This document shows, piece after piece, positions 24,865-34,746 of a DNA stretch of 64,000 nucleotides. The stretch spans positions 124,001 to 188,000 of the forward strand of contig JAWKVZ010000007.1 in NCBI GenBank assembly GCA_041397725.1, in the 5' to 3' direction. The notes beneath the pieces were generated by a model. The model was not told the origin of the DNA. It worked only from the letters and a program-made list of their open reading frames with translations, and ran no database searches. Within the stretch, counting starts at the first letter, position 1. The number at the start of each line of letters is the position of its first letter. A program made the translations under genes and the position numbers. The stretch comes from JAGRKR01 sp041397725 (GTDB lineage Bacteria; Pseudomonadota; Alphaproteobacteria; Rhizobiales; Hyphomicrobiaceae).

Positions 24865-25179
24865 CTACGCGAATGCCTGGCTGGCCATCAGAATTACCTT
24901 CGACGTCGCCAGCGCGTAGCATGTCCAGGCGAAGCCGTGGATGAGAGTTGCCGCCACGCGAGCCGAGGTGCTGTATGCCGGCGCCATCAGATCGATCTGC
25001 GACGGTCGCAGCAGCTCGAGCAGGCTGACGAGGCCCAGCCCGGCCATGAATACTTTGCCGTGGGTGACGTCATAGACAGAGAACGCCTTGTAGCCGACCA
25101 TGACCACGCCGAGAGCGATGTAGAGCAGCGGCAGCAGCAGCAAGCGGCCGATGTTGTTGCTTTCGAGCCGGGTCAGCAT
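24865..25179 (-). CDS. small membrane protein between sucA and sucB, unknown function
   Basis: The 104-residue protein has three likely membrane segments: LLLLPLLYIALGVVMVGY (residues ~13-30), VFMAGLGLVSLLELL (~43-57) and a C-terminal IHGFAWTCYALATSKVILM (~80-98). It starts 39 bp after sucA and ends 43 bp before sucB, on the same strand, so it is probably co-transcribed with both. The 2-oxoglutarate dehydrogenase complex is normally cytoplasmic, so a membrane protein inside the operon is notable. I do not recognise the family; a role in tethering is speculation. Confidence 0.7.
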   Translation of the reverse strand: MLTRLESNNIGRLLLLPLLYIALGVVMVGYKAFSVYDVTHGKVFMAGLGLVSLLELLRPSQIDLMAPAYSTSARVAATLIHGFAWTCYALATSKVILMASQAFA

Positions 25180-25218
25180 GGATGATCGCCTTTCCTTCCG
25201 GGAGGTCGCGCGGCGTCG

Positions 25219-28167
25219 TCAGATGTCCAGGGCTTCCGCGACCAGCGAGCGCTGCTCCTGGTTGTGCTTGCTGAGCAGGCCGGTCGCCGTTGCCGCCGTT
25301 GCCGCACGACCGACGTAGGCCGGCCGTTTCGACCGCGTCGCGACGTGATCCAGGACCCACTCGATATTGGGCTCGACGAAGCTCCACGCGCCCATGTTGC
25401 GCGGCTCCTCCTGGCACCAGACGACCTCCGCATTCGGGAAGCGCTGCAGCTCGTGGATGAGCGTGCGGGCCGGGAACGGGTAGAGCTGCTCGACGCGCAG
25501 GATGTAGATGTCCTGGATGCTCTCCGTCTCGCGCGCCTCGTAGAGGTCGTAGTAGACCTTGCCCGAGCACAGCACGACCCGGCGGATCTCACCATCCGGC
25601 TTCAGCTTGATCTTCTGGTCCGCCAGTGTCTCGGCATCGTCGTGGAGCACGCGGTGGAAGGTGGTGCCCGGACCCATCTCGTCGAGCCGCGAGACGACGC
25701 GCTTGTGACGAAGCAGCGACTTCGGCGTCATCAGCACCAGCGGCTTGCGGAATTTGCGGTGAAGCTGCCGGCGCAGGACGTGGAAGTAGTTGGCCGGCGT
25801 GGTGCAGTTGACCACCTGCCAGTTATCTTCCGCCGAGCTTTGCAGATAGCGCTCGAGACGCGCCGAGGAGTGCTCGGGTCCCTGGCCCTCGTAACCGTGT
25901 GGCAGCAGCAGCACGAGGCCCGACATGCGCAGCCATTTGCGCTCGCCCGACGAGATGAACTGGTCGATGACAACCTGCGCGCCGTTGGCGAAGTCGCCGA
26001 ACTGGGCTTCCCACATGGTCAGCGCCATCGGCTCGGCCAGGCTGTAGCCGTACTCGAAGCCGAGAACGGCTTCCTCCGAGAGCATGGAGTTGATGACCTC
26101 GAAGCGGCCCTGATCGGCGGAGATGTACTTGAGAGGGGTGTAGCGGCGCTCCGTCTCCTGGTCGATCAGGACGGAGTGTCGCTGTGAGAAGGTTCCGCGC
26201 TCGCTGTCCTGGCCGGACAGTCGGACCGGGAAGCCTTCTTTCAGCAGCGTGCCGAAGGCCAGATGCTCGGCCATGGCCCAGTCGATGCCGGCGCCCTGCT
26301 CGATCATCTCGCGACGGCGCTCGAGCAGGCGCAGCAGCGTCTTGTGGGCGGTGAAATCCTGCGGAATCGTGGTGATGCGCCGGCCGATTTCCTTGAGCAC
26401 GTCGATCTCGACGTCGGTGTCGCCGCGCCGGTCGCCCTCCTCGGCGAAGCCGAGCGCGGCCCAGCGGCCGTCGAGCCAGTCCGCCTTGTTGGGGCGATAG
26501 GCATCGGCGGCGGCGAACTCACTGTCGAGCTGCGCGCGGAAAGAGGTGCGCATCTCGTCGACCTCGGTTTCGCCGAGCAGGCCGGCTTCGACCAGCCGGC
26601 TGGCATAGATCGTCGAGGTCGTCGGGTGGCTCTTGATGCGCTGATACATGAGCGGCTGGGTGAATGCCGGCTCGTCCGACTCGTTGTGGCCGTAGCGCCG
26701 ATAGCAGAACATGTCGATGACGACCGGCTTCTTGAAGCGCTGGCGGAACTCGGTGGCCACCTTGGCGACGTGCACCACCGCTTCGGGATCGTCGCCGTTC
26801 ACGTGGAAGATCGGCGCCTCGATGATGCGGGCCACGTCCGAGGGATACGGCGAGGAACGCGAGTAGCGCGGATTGGTGGTGAAGCCGATCTGGTTGTTGA
26901 TGATGAAGTGGATCGAGCCGCCGGTGCGGTGCCCCTTGAGCCCGGACAGGCCGAAACACTCGGCCACCACGCCCTGGCCGGCAAAGGCAGCGTCGCCGTG
27001 GATGAGCAGCGGCAGCACGGAGGTGCGCTCGCTGTCGCCGAGCTGATCCTGCTTGGCGCGCACCTTGCCCAGCACGACGGGATCGACGATCTCGAGGTGC
27101 GAGGGGTTGGCGGTCAGAGACAGATGGACGTTGTTGTCGTCGAAGGAGCGGTCCGACGAGGCGCCGAGGTGATACTTGACGTCACCCGAGCCTTCGACGT
27201 CGTCGGGCTTGAACGAGCCGCCCTTGAACTCGTTGAAGATGGCGCGGTGCGGCTTGCCCATGACGCTGGCGAGCACGTTGAGCCGACCGCGATGCGCCAT
27301 GCCGATGACGATGTCTCGCACACCGAGCTGGCCGCCGCGCTTGATGACCTGCTCGAGGGCCGGCACCAGCGCCTCGGCGCCATCGAGGCCGAAGCGCTTC
27401 GTGCCGGTGTACTTTACGTCGCAGAATTTCTCGAAGAGCTCGGCCTCGACCAGCTTGTTGAGGATCGCGCGCTTGCCCTCGCGTGTGAAGGTGATGTCCT
27501 TGTCCGGGCCCTCGATGCGCTCCTGCAGCCAGCGCTTCTGCTGCGGGCTCGAGATGTGCATGAACTCGAAGCCGATGTTCCGGCAGTACGTGCGGCGCAG
27601 GATCTTGAGGATCTGGCGCACCGTTGCGGTCTCGATGCCCAGCACCTTGTCGATGAACACGGGCCGGTCGAGATCGGCCTCCATGAACCCGTAGGATTCA
27701 GGTTTCAGCTCCTGATGGGCCTTGCGCTCGGCGATGCCGAGCGGGTCGAGCGAAGCCGCCAGATGGCCGAGCACGCGATACGAGCGGATCATCATGAGCG
27801 CCCGGATGGAATCCTGCGTGGCGCGATGCGTGGCCGCCGGCGAGACCTCGACATTGAGGCGCGTGGCGTGCGCCCGGAGCTTGTCGCCGAGATCGCGCTG
27901 TAGACCGTTCCAGTCGCCGCCGAAGGCCGCGAGCAGATCGTCGTCCTCGCGGCTCGGCACGGGAGGCTGCGCCCACGAGGGGCCTTCCTTGCCGCCCTGG
28001 CTCGAGGCGCGCTCGTCTTGCAGGCTCTGGAAGAAGCGTCGCCACTCCTCGCTGACCGCGCCGGGGTTGCGCTGATACTCCGCCTGCAACTCCTCGATAT
28101 AGGCCGCGTTCACACCGTGGAGGAAGGAGGTCTGCGCGAAAGCATTGTTCGAGTCTTGCCGCGACAT
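25219..28167 (-). CDS. sucA: 2-oxoglutarate dehydrogenase E1
   Basis: E1 uses thiamine diphosphate to decarboxylate 2-oxoglutarate. The 982 residues are the usual length. The N-terminus has FLHGVNAAYIEELQ, the E2-binding region of OdhA/SucA proteins. Other markers are GMAHRGRLNVLA (residue ~285), DAAFAGQGVV, the thiamine diphosphate-binding GHNESDEP region, and a C-terminal transketolase-like domain with HGYEGQGPEHSSARLERYL and QEEPRNMGAW. A 356-bp gap separates it from the upstream sucD. Confidence 0.97.
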   Translation of the reverse strand: MSRQDSNNAFAQTSFLHGVNAAYIEELQAEYQRNPGAVSEEWRRFFQSLQDERASSQGGKEGPSWAQPPVPSREDDDLLAAFGGDWNGLQRDLGDKLRAHATRLNVEVSPAATHRATQDSIRALMMIRSYRVLGHLAASLDPLGIAERKAHQELKPESYGFMEADLDRPVFIDKVLGIETATVRQILKILRRTYCRNIGFEFMHISSPQQKRWLQERIEGPDKDITFTREGKRAILNKLVEAELFEKFCDVKYTGTKRFGLDGAEALVPALEQVIKRGGQLGVRDIVIGMAHRGRLNVLASVMGKPHRAIFNEFKGGSFKPDDVEGSGDVKYHLGASSDRSFDDNNVHLSLTANPSHLEIVDPVVLGKVRAKQDQLGDSERTSVLPLLIHGDAAFAGQGVVAECFGLSGLKGHRTGGSIHFIINNQIGFTTNPRYSRSSPYPSDVARIIEAPIFHVNGDDPEAVVHVAKVATEFRQRFKKPVVIDMFCYRRYGHNESDEPAFTQPLMYQRIKSHPTTSTIYASRLVEAGLLGETEVDEMRTSFRAQLDSEFAAADAYRPNKADWLDGRWAALGFAEEGDRRGDTDVEIDVLKEIGRRITTIPQDFTAHKTLLRLLERRREMIEQGAGIDWAMAEHLAFGTLLKEGFPVRLSGQDSERGTFSQRHSVLIDQETERRYTPLKYISADQGRFEVINSMLSEEAVLGFEYGYSLAEPMALTMWEAQFGDFANGAQVVIDQFISSGERKWLRMSGLVLLLPHGYEGQGPEHSSARLERYLQSSAEDNWQVVNCTTPANYFHVLRRQLHRKFRKPLVLMTPKSLLRHKRVVSRLDEMGPGTTFHRVLHDDAETLADQKIKLKPDGEIRRVVLCSGKVYYDLYEARETESIQDIYILRVEQLYPFPARTLIHELQRFPNAEVVWCQEEPRNMGAWSFVEPNIEWVLDHVATRSKRPAYVGRAATAATATGLLSKHNQEQRSLVAEALDI

Positions 28168-28523
28168 GTGTTGGCGGTCTCCGATTGGAGTTTCCGAGCG
28201 CTTGTTGCAGTGCAGCGCCTGCGTCCAGGGTACTTAGCCAAATTCGAATCCTTAGTACAGCCTGCTGCCGGGCAGAAGGCCGACCATTGTCGGGGACGGA
28301 CGCTGCGCCGGCACCCCGCCATATGGCGGTGCGGCGTCGGAACCTCAATGTCCGGATGTGGCGGCAGGTGGAAGCGGCGGCGTGCGCCCCATGGGCGGCC
28401 TGCCAGCGCGGCTCGAAAGGGGCCGTGCGCTCGGGCCACAATGTCCGAGCGACGCTCGCCGCGCAGCTTTGATCAAATCAGCGAGAGCGGACGCCGCAGT
28501 GCGTCTGCGACATCCGCCTGGGG
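28168..28523. other. 356-bp gap between sucD and sucA
   Basis: This is the largest gap inside the TCA cluster. No coding region on either strand has the codon bias of its neighbours. It probably holds a sucA promoter on the minus strand. A possible hairpin (GCGGACGC / GCGTCTGC, 28490-28511 region, one wobble pair) lies just downstream of the sucD stop. No T-run follows, so I do not call a terminator. Confidence 0.4.
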
Positions 28524-29407
<884 letters not shown>

Positions 29408-29408
<1 letters not shown>

Positions 29409-30607
29409 CAGCCAGCCCTCTTCACTTCGGAAACGATCTTCTCGGCGGCGTCGGCGAGGTTGTTCGCCGGGGTGATCTTGAGGCCCGATTCCGCGAGGAT
29501 GCGCTTGCCGAGCTCGACGTTCGTGCCCTCGAGGCGCACGACCAGCGGGACCGTCAAGGCCATCTCGCGGGCAGCCGACACGACGCCCTCCGCGATGATG
29601 TCGCAGCGCATGATGCCGCCGAAGATGTTGACCAGGATGCCCTTCACGTTCTTGTCGGACAGGATGATCTTGAAGGCTTCCTTCACCTTCTCCTTGGTGG
29701 CGCTGCCGCCGACGTCGAGGAAGTTGGCGGGCTCGGAACCATAGAGCTTGATGATGTCCATGGTGGCCATGGCGAGGCCTGCGCCGTTGACCATGCAGCC
29801 GATCTCACCGTCGAGCTTCACGTAGTTGAGGTCGTACTTGGAGGCCTCGACCTCGGCCGGGTCCTCTTCGTCGATGTCGCGCAGTGCCAGCACGTCCTTG
29901 TGGCGGAAGAGGGCGTTGTCGTCGAAGTTCACCTTGGCGTCGAGACAGACGAGATCGCCCGCCTTGGTCACGATCAGCGGGTTGATCTCGAGCATGCTCA
30001 TGTCCTTCTCCACGAAGGCGCGATAGAGCTCGCCGATCAGCTTGACGCACTGCTTGACCTGATCGCCGGCCAGTCCGAGGGCGAAGGCGATCTGGCGGCC
30101 GTGGTGGGGGAAGTAGCCCGCCGCCGGGTCGATGGTGATGGTCAGGATCTTCTCGGGCGTGCTGTGCGCGACTTCCTCGATGTCCATGCCGCCTTCGGTG
30201 GAGGCAATGAAGGAGATCCGCGAGGTAGCGCGGTCGACGAGCGCGGAAAGATAGAGCTCGCGGGCGATATCGGAGCCGTCCTCGACATAGACGCGCTTCA
30301 CCACGCGGCCGGCCTCGCCGGTCTGCACGGTGACGAGGGTGCGCCCGAGCATCTGCTCGGCGAAGAGCTTCACCTCGTCCTTGGACCTGGCGAGCCTGAC
30401 GCCGCCCTTGTCGCCGGCCTCGGGCTCCATGAAGCGGCCCTTGCCGCGGCCACCGGCGTGGATCTGGGACTTGACCACCCAGATGGGACCGGGCAGCGCC
30501 TCGGCCGCCTTGACCGCTTCGGCGGGCGTGAAGGCTGCACCCCCCTTCGGCACGGGAACGCCGAACGTGCGCAGCAGCTCCTTGGCTTGGTATTCGTGAA
30601 TGTTCAT
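29408..30607 (-). CDS. sucC: succinyl-CoA synthetase, beta subunit
   Basis: The beta subunit holds the ATP-grasp fold and the succinate site. The 399-residue protein begins MNIHEYQAKELLRTFGVPVP, the family N-terminus. It contains KSQIHAGGRGKGRF (ATP-grasp loop), EINPLIVTKAGD (metal-binding Glu/Asn) and NGAGLAMATMD, and ends in the CoA ligase domain with NIFGGIMRCD. Upstream in-frame extension to 30889 lacks family similarity, so the ATG at 30605-30607 is used. Confidence 0.97.
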
Positions 30608-30666
30608 CGGTCTATCCTGGGTCCGTCCTGGAATTGCCTCGTCGTCGGTTCGATTGCCGGCCCGTC

Positions 30667-31047
30667 CTAGCCGGCGTGCGCGATCAGCTCGATCTCGACA
30701 CGGGCGCCGAGCGGCAGTGCTGCGACGCCGATCGTCGAGCGGGCGGGAAACGGCGCGCTCACGAAGGTCTTGTAGACCTCGTTCATGGCGGCGAAGTCGG
30801 CCATGTCGACCAGGAACACGGTCGACTTCACGACGTTCTGGAAGCCGAGACCGGCAGCCGAGAGCACGGCCTCGAGGTTGCGGAAGCACTGGCGCGTCTG
30901 GGCCGCGATGTCGCCCTCGACGAGCTTGCCCGTGGCGGGGTCGAGGGGCGTCTGGCCGGAGATGAAAGCGAAGCCGCCGGCCTCGATTCCGAGCGAATAG
31001 GGACCGACCGCCTTGGCCTTGTCACTCTCGATGGCGCGCCGCGTCAT
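30667..31047 (-). CDS. RidA family protein (reactive imine/enamine deaminase)
   Basis: RidA proteins hydrolyse 2-aminoacrylate and related enamines that leak from PLP enzymes. The 126-residue protein has SDKAKAVGPYSLGIEAGG (near residue 7), FISGQTPLDPATG, NVVKSTVFLVDM, and the active-site Arg in FPARSTIGVAALPLGARVEIE (residue ~104). The placement between mdh and sucC is of interest because no PLP enzyme is adjacent. It starts at the second in-frame ATG because the family N-terminus begins there. Confidence 0.9.
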   Translation of the reverse strand: MTRRAIESDKAKAVGPYSLGIEAGGFAFISGQTPLDPATGKLVEGDIAAQTRQCFRNLEAVLSAAGLGFQNVVKSTVFLVDMADFAAMNEVYKTFVSAPFPARSTIGVAALPLGARVEIELIAHAG

Positions 31048-31136
31048 GGCGTCTTTGCTCCTCAACTGGACTGTCGGGCACTCGGCCCGTCGGACTCTTG
31101 GGCCGCCCACATGGCCTTGCGGCGATCAGGCGACGA

Positions 31137-31571
31137 TCAGGCCCGCTTGCTCCGCAGCGATTTGATCAGCTCCCACCCGAGGACCAGGATGGTCGCACCG
31201 ATCAACAGGATCTCGACCAGCAGGGCATCGAGGGGATACTGCCAGCGGCTCGGCTTCGCCGGCAGGGCGGTGCGACCCGCCATGCGCAGCAGCGCCTGCG
31301 TCGATTGCGGGTTGAGCTTGTAGTACTTGTTCCGCTCGTTGGATAACCCGACCCACTCGCCTTCGGAGAAGCATCCCGGAAACTTGTAGCCGAGATGCAT
31401 CTCGCGACCCGCGATCTGCTTCTCCTTGGGAATCTCGATGACCTTGACGAGCCGATCGCCCGTGCAGGGGATGTGGATTTTCGCCTCGGCGGTGGCCGAC
31501 ATCGCCATGGCGGCGACGAAGACACCGAGCCCGAGAGCGAGCCGCTTCAACCTGATGCGGGAGATCGACAT
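31137..31571 (-). CDS. exported protein with C-terminal membrane helix, unknown function
   Basis: The 144-residue protein has a signal peptide (RLALGLGVFVAAMAMSATAEA, cleaved near residue 29). A soluble part with two cysteines (IPCTGDRLV, FPGCFSEGEW) follows. One transmembrane helix (LDALLVEILLIGATILVLGW, residues ~115-134) lies just before a basic tail. It thus looks like a periplasmic protein anchored by its C-terminus. It is 13 bp downstream of mdh and likely in its transcript. No characterised family is recognised. Confidence 0.75.
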   Translation of the reverse strand: MSISRIRLKRLALGLGVFVAAMAMSATAEAKIHIPCTGDRLVKVIEIPKEKQIAGREMHLGYKFPGCFSEGEWVGLSNERNKYYKLNPQSTQALLRMAGRTALPAKPSRWQYPLDALLVEILLIGATILVLGWELIKSLRSKRA

Positions 31572-31584
31572 CGTCAGGACCTCG

Positions 31585-32550
31585 TCAAGCGCCGAGCTGC
31601 GGGGCGATCTTCTGGCAAGTCTCGACCAGAGTCTTCACCGACTCGACGGACTTCATGAAGGCCGTGCGCTCGCGGCTGTTGAGGTCGATTTCCACCACGC
31701 GCTCGACGCCACCGGCTCCGATGATCACGGGCACGCCGACATAGAGCCCCTTGACGCCGAACTCGCCGTTGAGATAGGCGGCGCACGGCAGCACACGCTT
31801 CTTGTCGCGCAGGTAGGATTCCGCCATCTGGATCGCTGAAGAGGCCGGTGCGTAGTAGGCCGAGCCGGTCTTCAGGAGGCCAACGATCTCGCCGCCGCCC
31901 TTGCGCGTGCGGTCGATGATCTGATCGAGCCGCTCCTGGGTGAGCCAGCGCATCTTGACGAGGTCCGGCAGCGGGATGCCGCCGACGGCCGAATAGCGCT
32001 CCAGCGGCACCATGTCGTCGCCGTGTCCGCCGAGCACGAAGGCCGTCACGTCCTCCACGGAGACGTTCAGCTCCTCGGCGAGGAAGTAGCGGAAACGCGC
32101 GCTGTCGAGCACGCCGGCCATGCCGACGACCATGTTCTTCGGCAGGCCGCTGGCCTTCTGCAGCGCCCACACCATGGCGTCGAGCGGGTTGGTGACGACC
32201 ACGACGAAGGCGTTCGGCGCGTACTTCTTGATGCCGGCGCCGACCTGCTCCATGACCTTGAGGTTGATGCCGAGGAGATCGTCGCGGCTCATGCCGGGCT
32301 TGCGCGGCACGCCGGCCGTGATGATGACGACGTCGGAGCCTTCGATGTCCGCATAGGCGTTGGCGCCCTTGAGGCGGGCGTCGAAGCCCTCGATCGGCGA
32401 GGCCTGGGCGAGGTCGAGCGACTTGCCCTGCGGCATGCCCTCGGCGATGTCGAACATCACGACGTCGCCGAGCTCCTTGAGACCGACCAGATGGGCCAGT
32501 GTGCCGCCGATCATGCCTGCGCCGATGAGCGCTATCCGAGTGCGCGCCAT
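31585..32550 (-). CDS. mdh: malate dehydrogenase (lactate dehydrogenase-like type)
   Basis: Mdh oxidises malate to oxaloacetate with NAD+. The 321-residue protein has the NAD loop IGAGMIGGTLAHL (residues 8-20), a following FDIAEG (Asp selects NAD over NADP), the substrate arginine in GVPRKPGMSRDD (near residue 85), TNPLDAM and the catalytic His in VLGGHGDDMVP (near residue 176). It is the LDH-like type usual in Alphaproteobacteria. It lies 152 bp after zapE and heads the succinyl-CoA synthetase cluster. Confidence 0.97.
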   Translation of the reverse strand: MARTRIALIGAGMIGGTLAHLVGLKELGDVVMFDIAEGMPQGKSLDLAQASPIEGFDARLKGANAYADIEGSDVVIITAGVPRKPGMSRDDLLGINLKVMEQVGAGIKKYAPNAFVVVVTNPLDAMVWALQKASGLPKNMVVGMAGVLDSARFRYFLAEELNVSVEDVTAFVLGGHGDDMVPLERYSAVGGIPLPDLVKMRWLTQERLDQIIDRTRKGGGEIVGLLKTGSAYYAPASSAIQMAESYLRDKKRVLPCAAYLNGEFGVKGLYVGVPVIIGAGGVERVVEIDLNSRERTAFMKSVESVKTLVETCQKIAPQLGA

Positions 32551-32702
32551 TTCCCTGCTCCTTGAGAGTGCACGTGTTGAACGAGGCTCCCGGAGAGCCT
32601 CTGGGATCGATTGCCAGTGTCGTTAGCTCGAAACGACGGGTGCTGCAAGGCAATCGCTCGCTGGTCGCGACCAAAGACGCACCCTGGCGGACGCCGGTCC
32701 TG

Positions 32703-33833
32703 TCAGGTTTCGCCCAGGCTTTGGGCCACCGGCTCGTTATGGCGCTTGCGGCGCTCGAGATACGTCTGGCTGCGCATTTCGATGAGGCGGGAGGCGGTGC
32801 GCTCGAAGAGATCTGCGCCGTCGCCTTTGGGGTAGAGCTCGTGCGGCTCGGCGGCCGCCGAGGCAACGAGCGAGACGCTGTTGTCGTAGAGCGTGTCGAT
32901 GAGATTGATGAACCGGCGTGCCGCGTTCCGCCGCGCTGGCGACAGGATGGGGATGTCCTCGATCATCACCGTGTGGAAGGCGTGGGCGATGTGCAGGTAG
33001 TCGAGCGCACCTAATGGCTGGTCGCAGAGGTCGTCGAAGCTGAAGCGTGCCACGCCCATGGCCGCCTCGGGAACCGGCACGGTCCGCCCCTTGACCTCGA
33101 GCTCGCAGGGAGCCCCCGCGTCGCGGCCCGTCAGCCGCTGGAACAGCACTCGCATCTCGCTGTGGGCGCGGGCGTCCGCCGGGGTGAAGTAGAGCGGCCG
33201 GCCGGCGAGCTTCTCCAGGCGGTAGTCCTTCGCCGCGACCAGCTCGACGACGTCGAGATGGCGCTCGAGCAGGTCGATGAACGGCAGGAAGAGCTGACGG
33301 TTGAGGCCGTTGCGATAGAGGTCGCGCGGATGCGCGTTGGAGGTCGCCACCACCACCACGCCGCCCTGAAGCAGGCCGGTAAACAGCCTGCCAAGGATCA
33401 TGGCGTCGGCGATATCGGTCACATGCAGCTCGTCGAAGCACAATAATTTGACGTCGCGCGCGAGGCTTTCGGCCACCCGGGGGAGCGGATCGCCCTCGAC
33501 CGAGCGACGCGCCACGGCGATGCGCTCGTGTACGTCGGCCATGAATGCGTGGAAATGGACGCGCCGCTTGCTCGGGAAGGCGACGTTGCTGTGGAAGAGA
33601 TCCATCAGCATCGTCTTGCCGCGTCCGACCGCGCCATGGATATAGAGGCCGTTCGGCGCCTCGACCTTCTTGCGCAAGAGGCGGCCGAGCAGGCCGCCGT
33701 TGCCGGGTCTGTACTCGGACAGGGCGCGCGACAGCGTGTCGAGCCTCTCCGCCGCCAGTGCCTGCGCCGGATCAGCCTCGATCTCGCCGGTCGCCGCCAA
33801 GGCGTGGTAGCTCTCGAGCACCCCAGTCTTCAT
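32703..33833 (-). CDS. zapE: cell division protein ZapE (AFG1-like ATPase)
   Basis: ZapE is a P-loop ATPase linked to the division ring; its mitochondrial relative AFG1/LACE1 is linked to respiratory-complex quality control. The 376-residue protein has NGLYIHGAVGRGKTMLMDLF (Walker A, residues ~66-85), LLCFDELHVTDIADAM (Walker B) and TSNAHPRDLYRNGLNR (sensor). It lies immediately upstream of mdh, a conserved arrangement in Rhizobiales. Confidence 0.95.
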   Translation of the reverse strand: MKTGVLESYHALAATGEIEADPAQALAAERLDTLSRALSEYRPGNGGLLGRLLRKKVEAPNGLYIHGAVGRGKTMLMDLFHSNVAFPSKRRVHFHAFMADVHERIAVARRSVEGDPLPRVAESLARDVKLLCFDELHVTDIADAMILGRLFTGLLQGGVVVVATSNAHPRDLYRNGLNRQLFLPFIDLLERHLDVVELVAAKDYRLEKLAGRPLYFTPADARAHSEMRVLFQRLTGRDAGAPCELEVKGRTVPVPEAAMGVARFSFDDLCDQPLGALDYLHIAHAFHTVMIEDIPILSPARRNAARRFINLIDTLYDNSVSLVASAAAEPHELYPKGDGADLFERTASRLIEMRSQTYLERRKRHNEPVAQSLGET

Positions 33834-34145
33834 GGTCGCCTCCGCTAGCCCGTGGCCGCGTCGAGGTCAAGCGTGAGCGTGTGGTTGCTCAAGGCCGCGG
33901 CCGCGCTTGCGGAGCACTGGCGCCGGCATCATCAGTCCGCCCAGTGATTGGGCAGTCTGCTGCAATGCGAAACACATCTAATTGCATGAATTGAGTAAGT
34001 GAATTCCCAGACAACCTGTCGCGGGTGCGTGTCGTGAATTCGACATTGTGCGATGCAACATAAGCGCCTATATGCGCTGCTTGTCCCGGCGATGGCGACC
34101 CGCGAGGGTGCCGTTCCGCCGGGCTTATGGAATGGAGGCCGGCTC
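33834..34145. other. divergent zapE/GNAT intergenic region
   Basis: The 312 bp between the two divergent starts contain no convincing gene. A relatively AT-rich stretch lies at 33960-34030, with two copies of GTGAATTC about 30 bp apart and a short dyad GCCCA-GTGAT-TGGGC. Promoters for both genes are expected here, but I cannot place them. Confidence 0.35.
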
Positions 34146-34724
34146 TTGAGCGAGACACGAGCCTGGGACGGCGAGATCCGCAAGCTTTGGCCGCGGGAGA
34201 ACGACAGGTTCCGCGAGCATCTGCTGCGTCTGGACAAGGAAAGCCGGCGGCTGCGCTTCGGCCACGGCGTGTCGGATGCCTTCATCGACGACTATGCCGG
34301 GCGCACCGACCTGACGGGCTGCCTCATTTACGGGTTCTTCTCGAAGGGGCATCTGCGTGCCGCCGCCGAGCTGCGCAAGCTCGGCGACACCTGGGGCCGC
34401 GAGGCCGAAGCCGCGTTCTCCGTCGAGCGCACCTTCCAGGATCAGGGACTGGGAACGGAACTGATGGGGCGGGTCATCCGCTCCGCGCGCAATCGTGGGG
34501 TGCAGCTTCTCTACATGAGCTGTCTCGCCGAGAACCGGAAGATGCAGCGGATCGCCAGCAAGCACGAGGCCGTGCTGCGCTACGAGCTCGGCGAGGTCGT
34601 GGGCGAGATCGTGCCGAACTCGGCCAACTATGCCTCCTTGATGGTCGAGGCGCTCGAGGATCGCATGGCGTTCATGTTCGCGGTTCTCGATCTGCAGAAG
34701 CGCATCGCCTCGTCGGCGGCTTGA
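34146..34724 (+). CDS. GNAT family N-acetyltransferase
   Basis: The protein has a GNAT core: FREHLLRLDKESRRLRFGHGVSD at the N-terminus, then AAAELRKLG, and the acetyl-CoA loop FSVERTFQDQGLGTELMGRVIRSA (R/Q-x-x-Gly-x-Gly type). It resembles the acetyltransferases that are fused to or found near glutamate-rich stress genes, but the substrate is unknown. I prefer the TTG at 34146 (192 residues) because GGAGG lies 7 nt upstream; an ATG at 34053 would add 31 atypical residues. Confidence 0.82.
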   Translation: MSETRAWDGEIRKLWPRENDRFREHLLRLDKESRRLRFGHGVSDAFIDDYAGRTDLTGCLIYGFFSKGHLRAAAELRKLGDTWGREAEAAFSVERTFQDQGLGTELMGRVIRSARNRGVQLLYMSCLAENRKMQRIASKHEAVLRYELGEVVGEIVPNSANYASLMVEALEDRMAFMFAVLDLQKRIASSAA

Positions 34725-34746
34725 GCCGATGGGCGACGCACGCGAC

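Noticed and set aside
26263..27903. 546-codon plus-strand frame inside sucA
   Set aside because: Antisense shadow of a highly conserved gene; no start context or domain.
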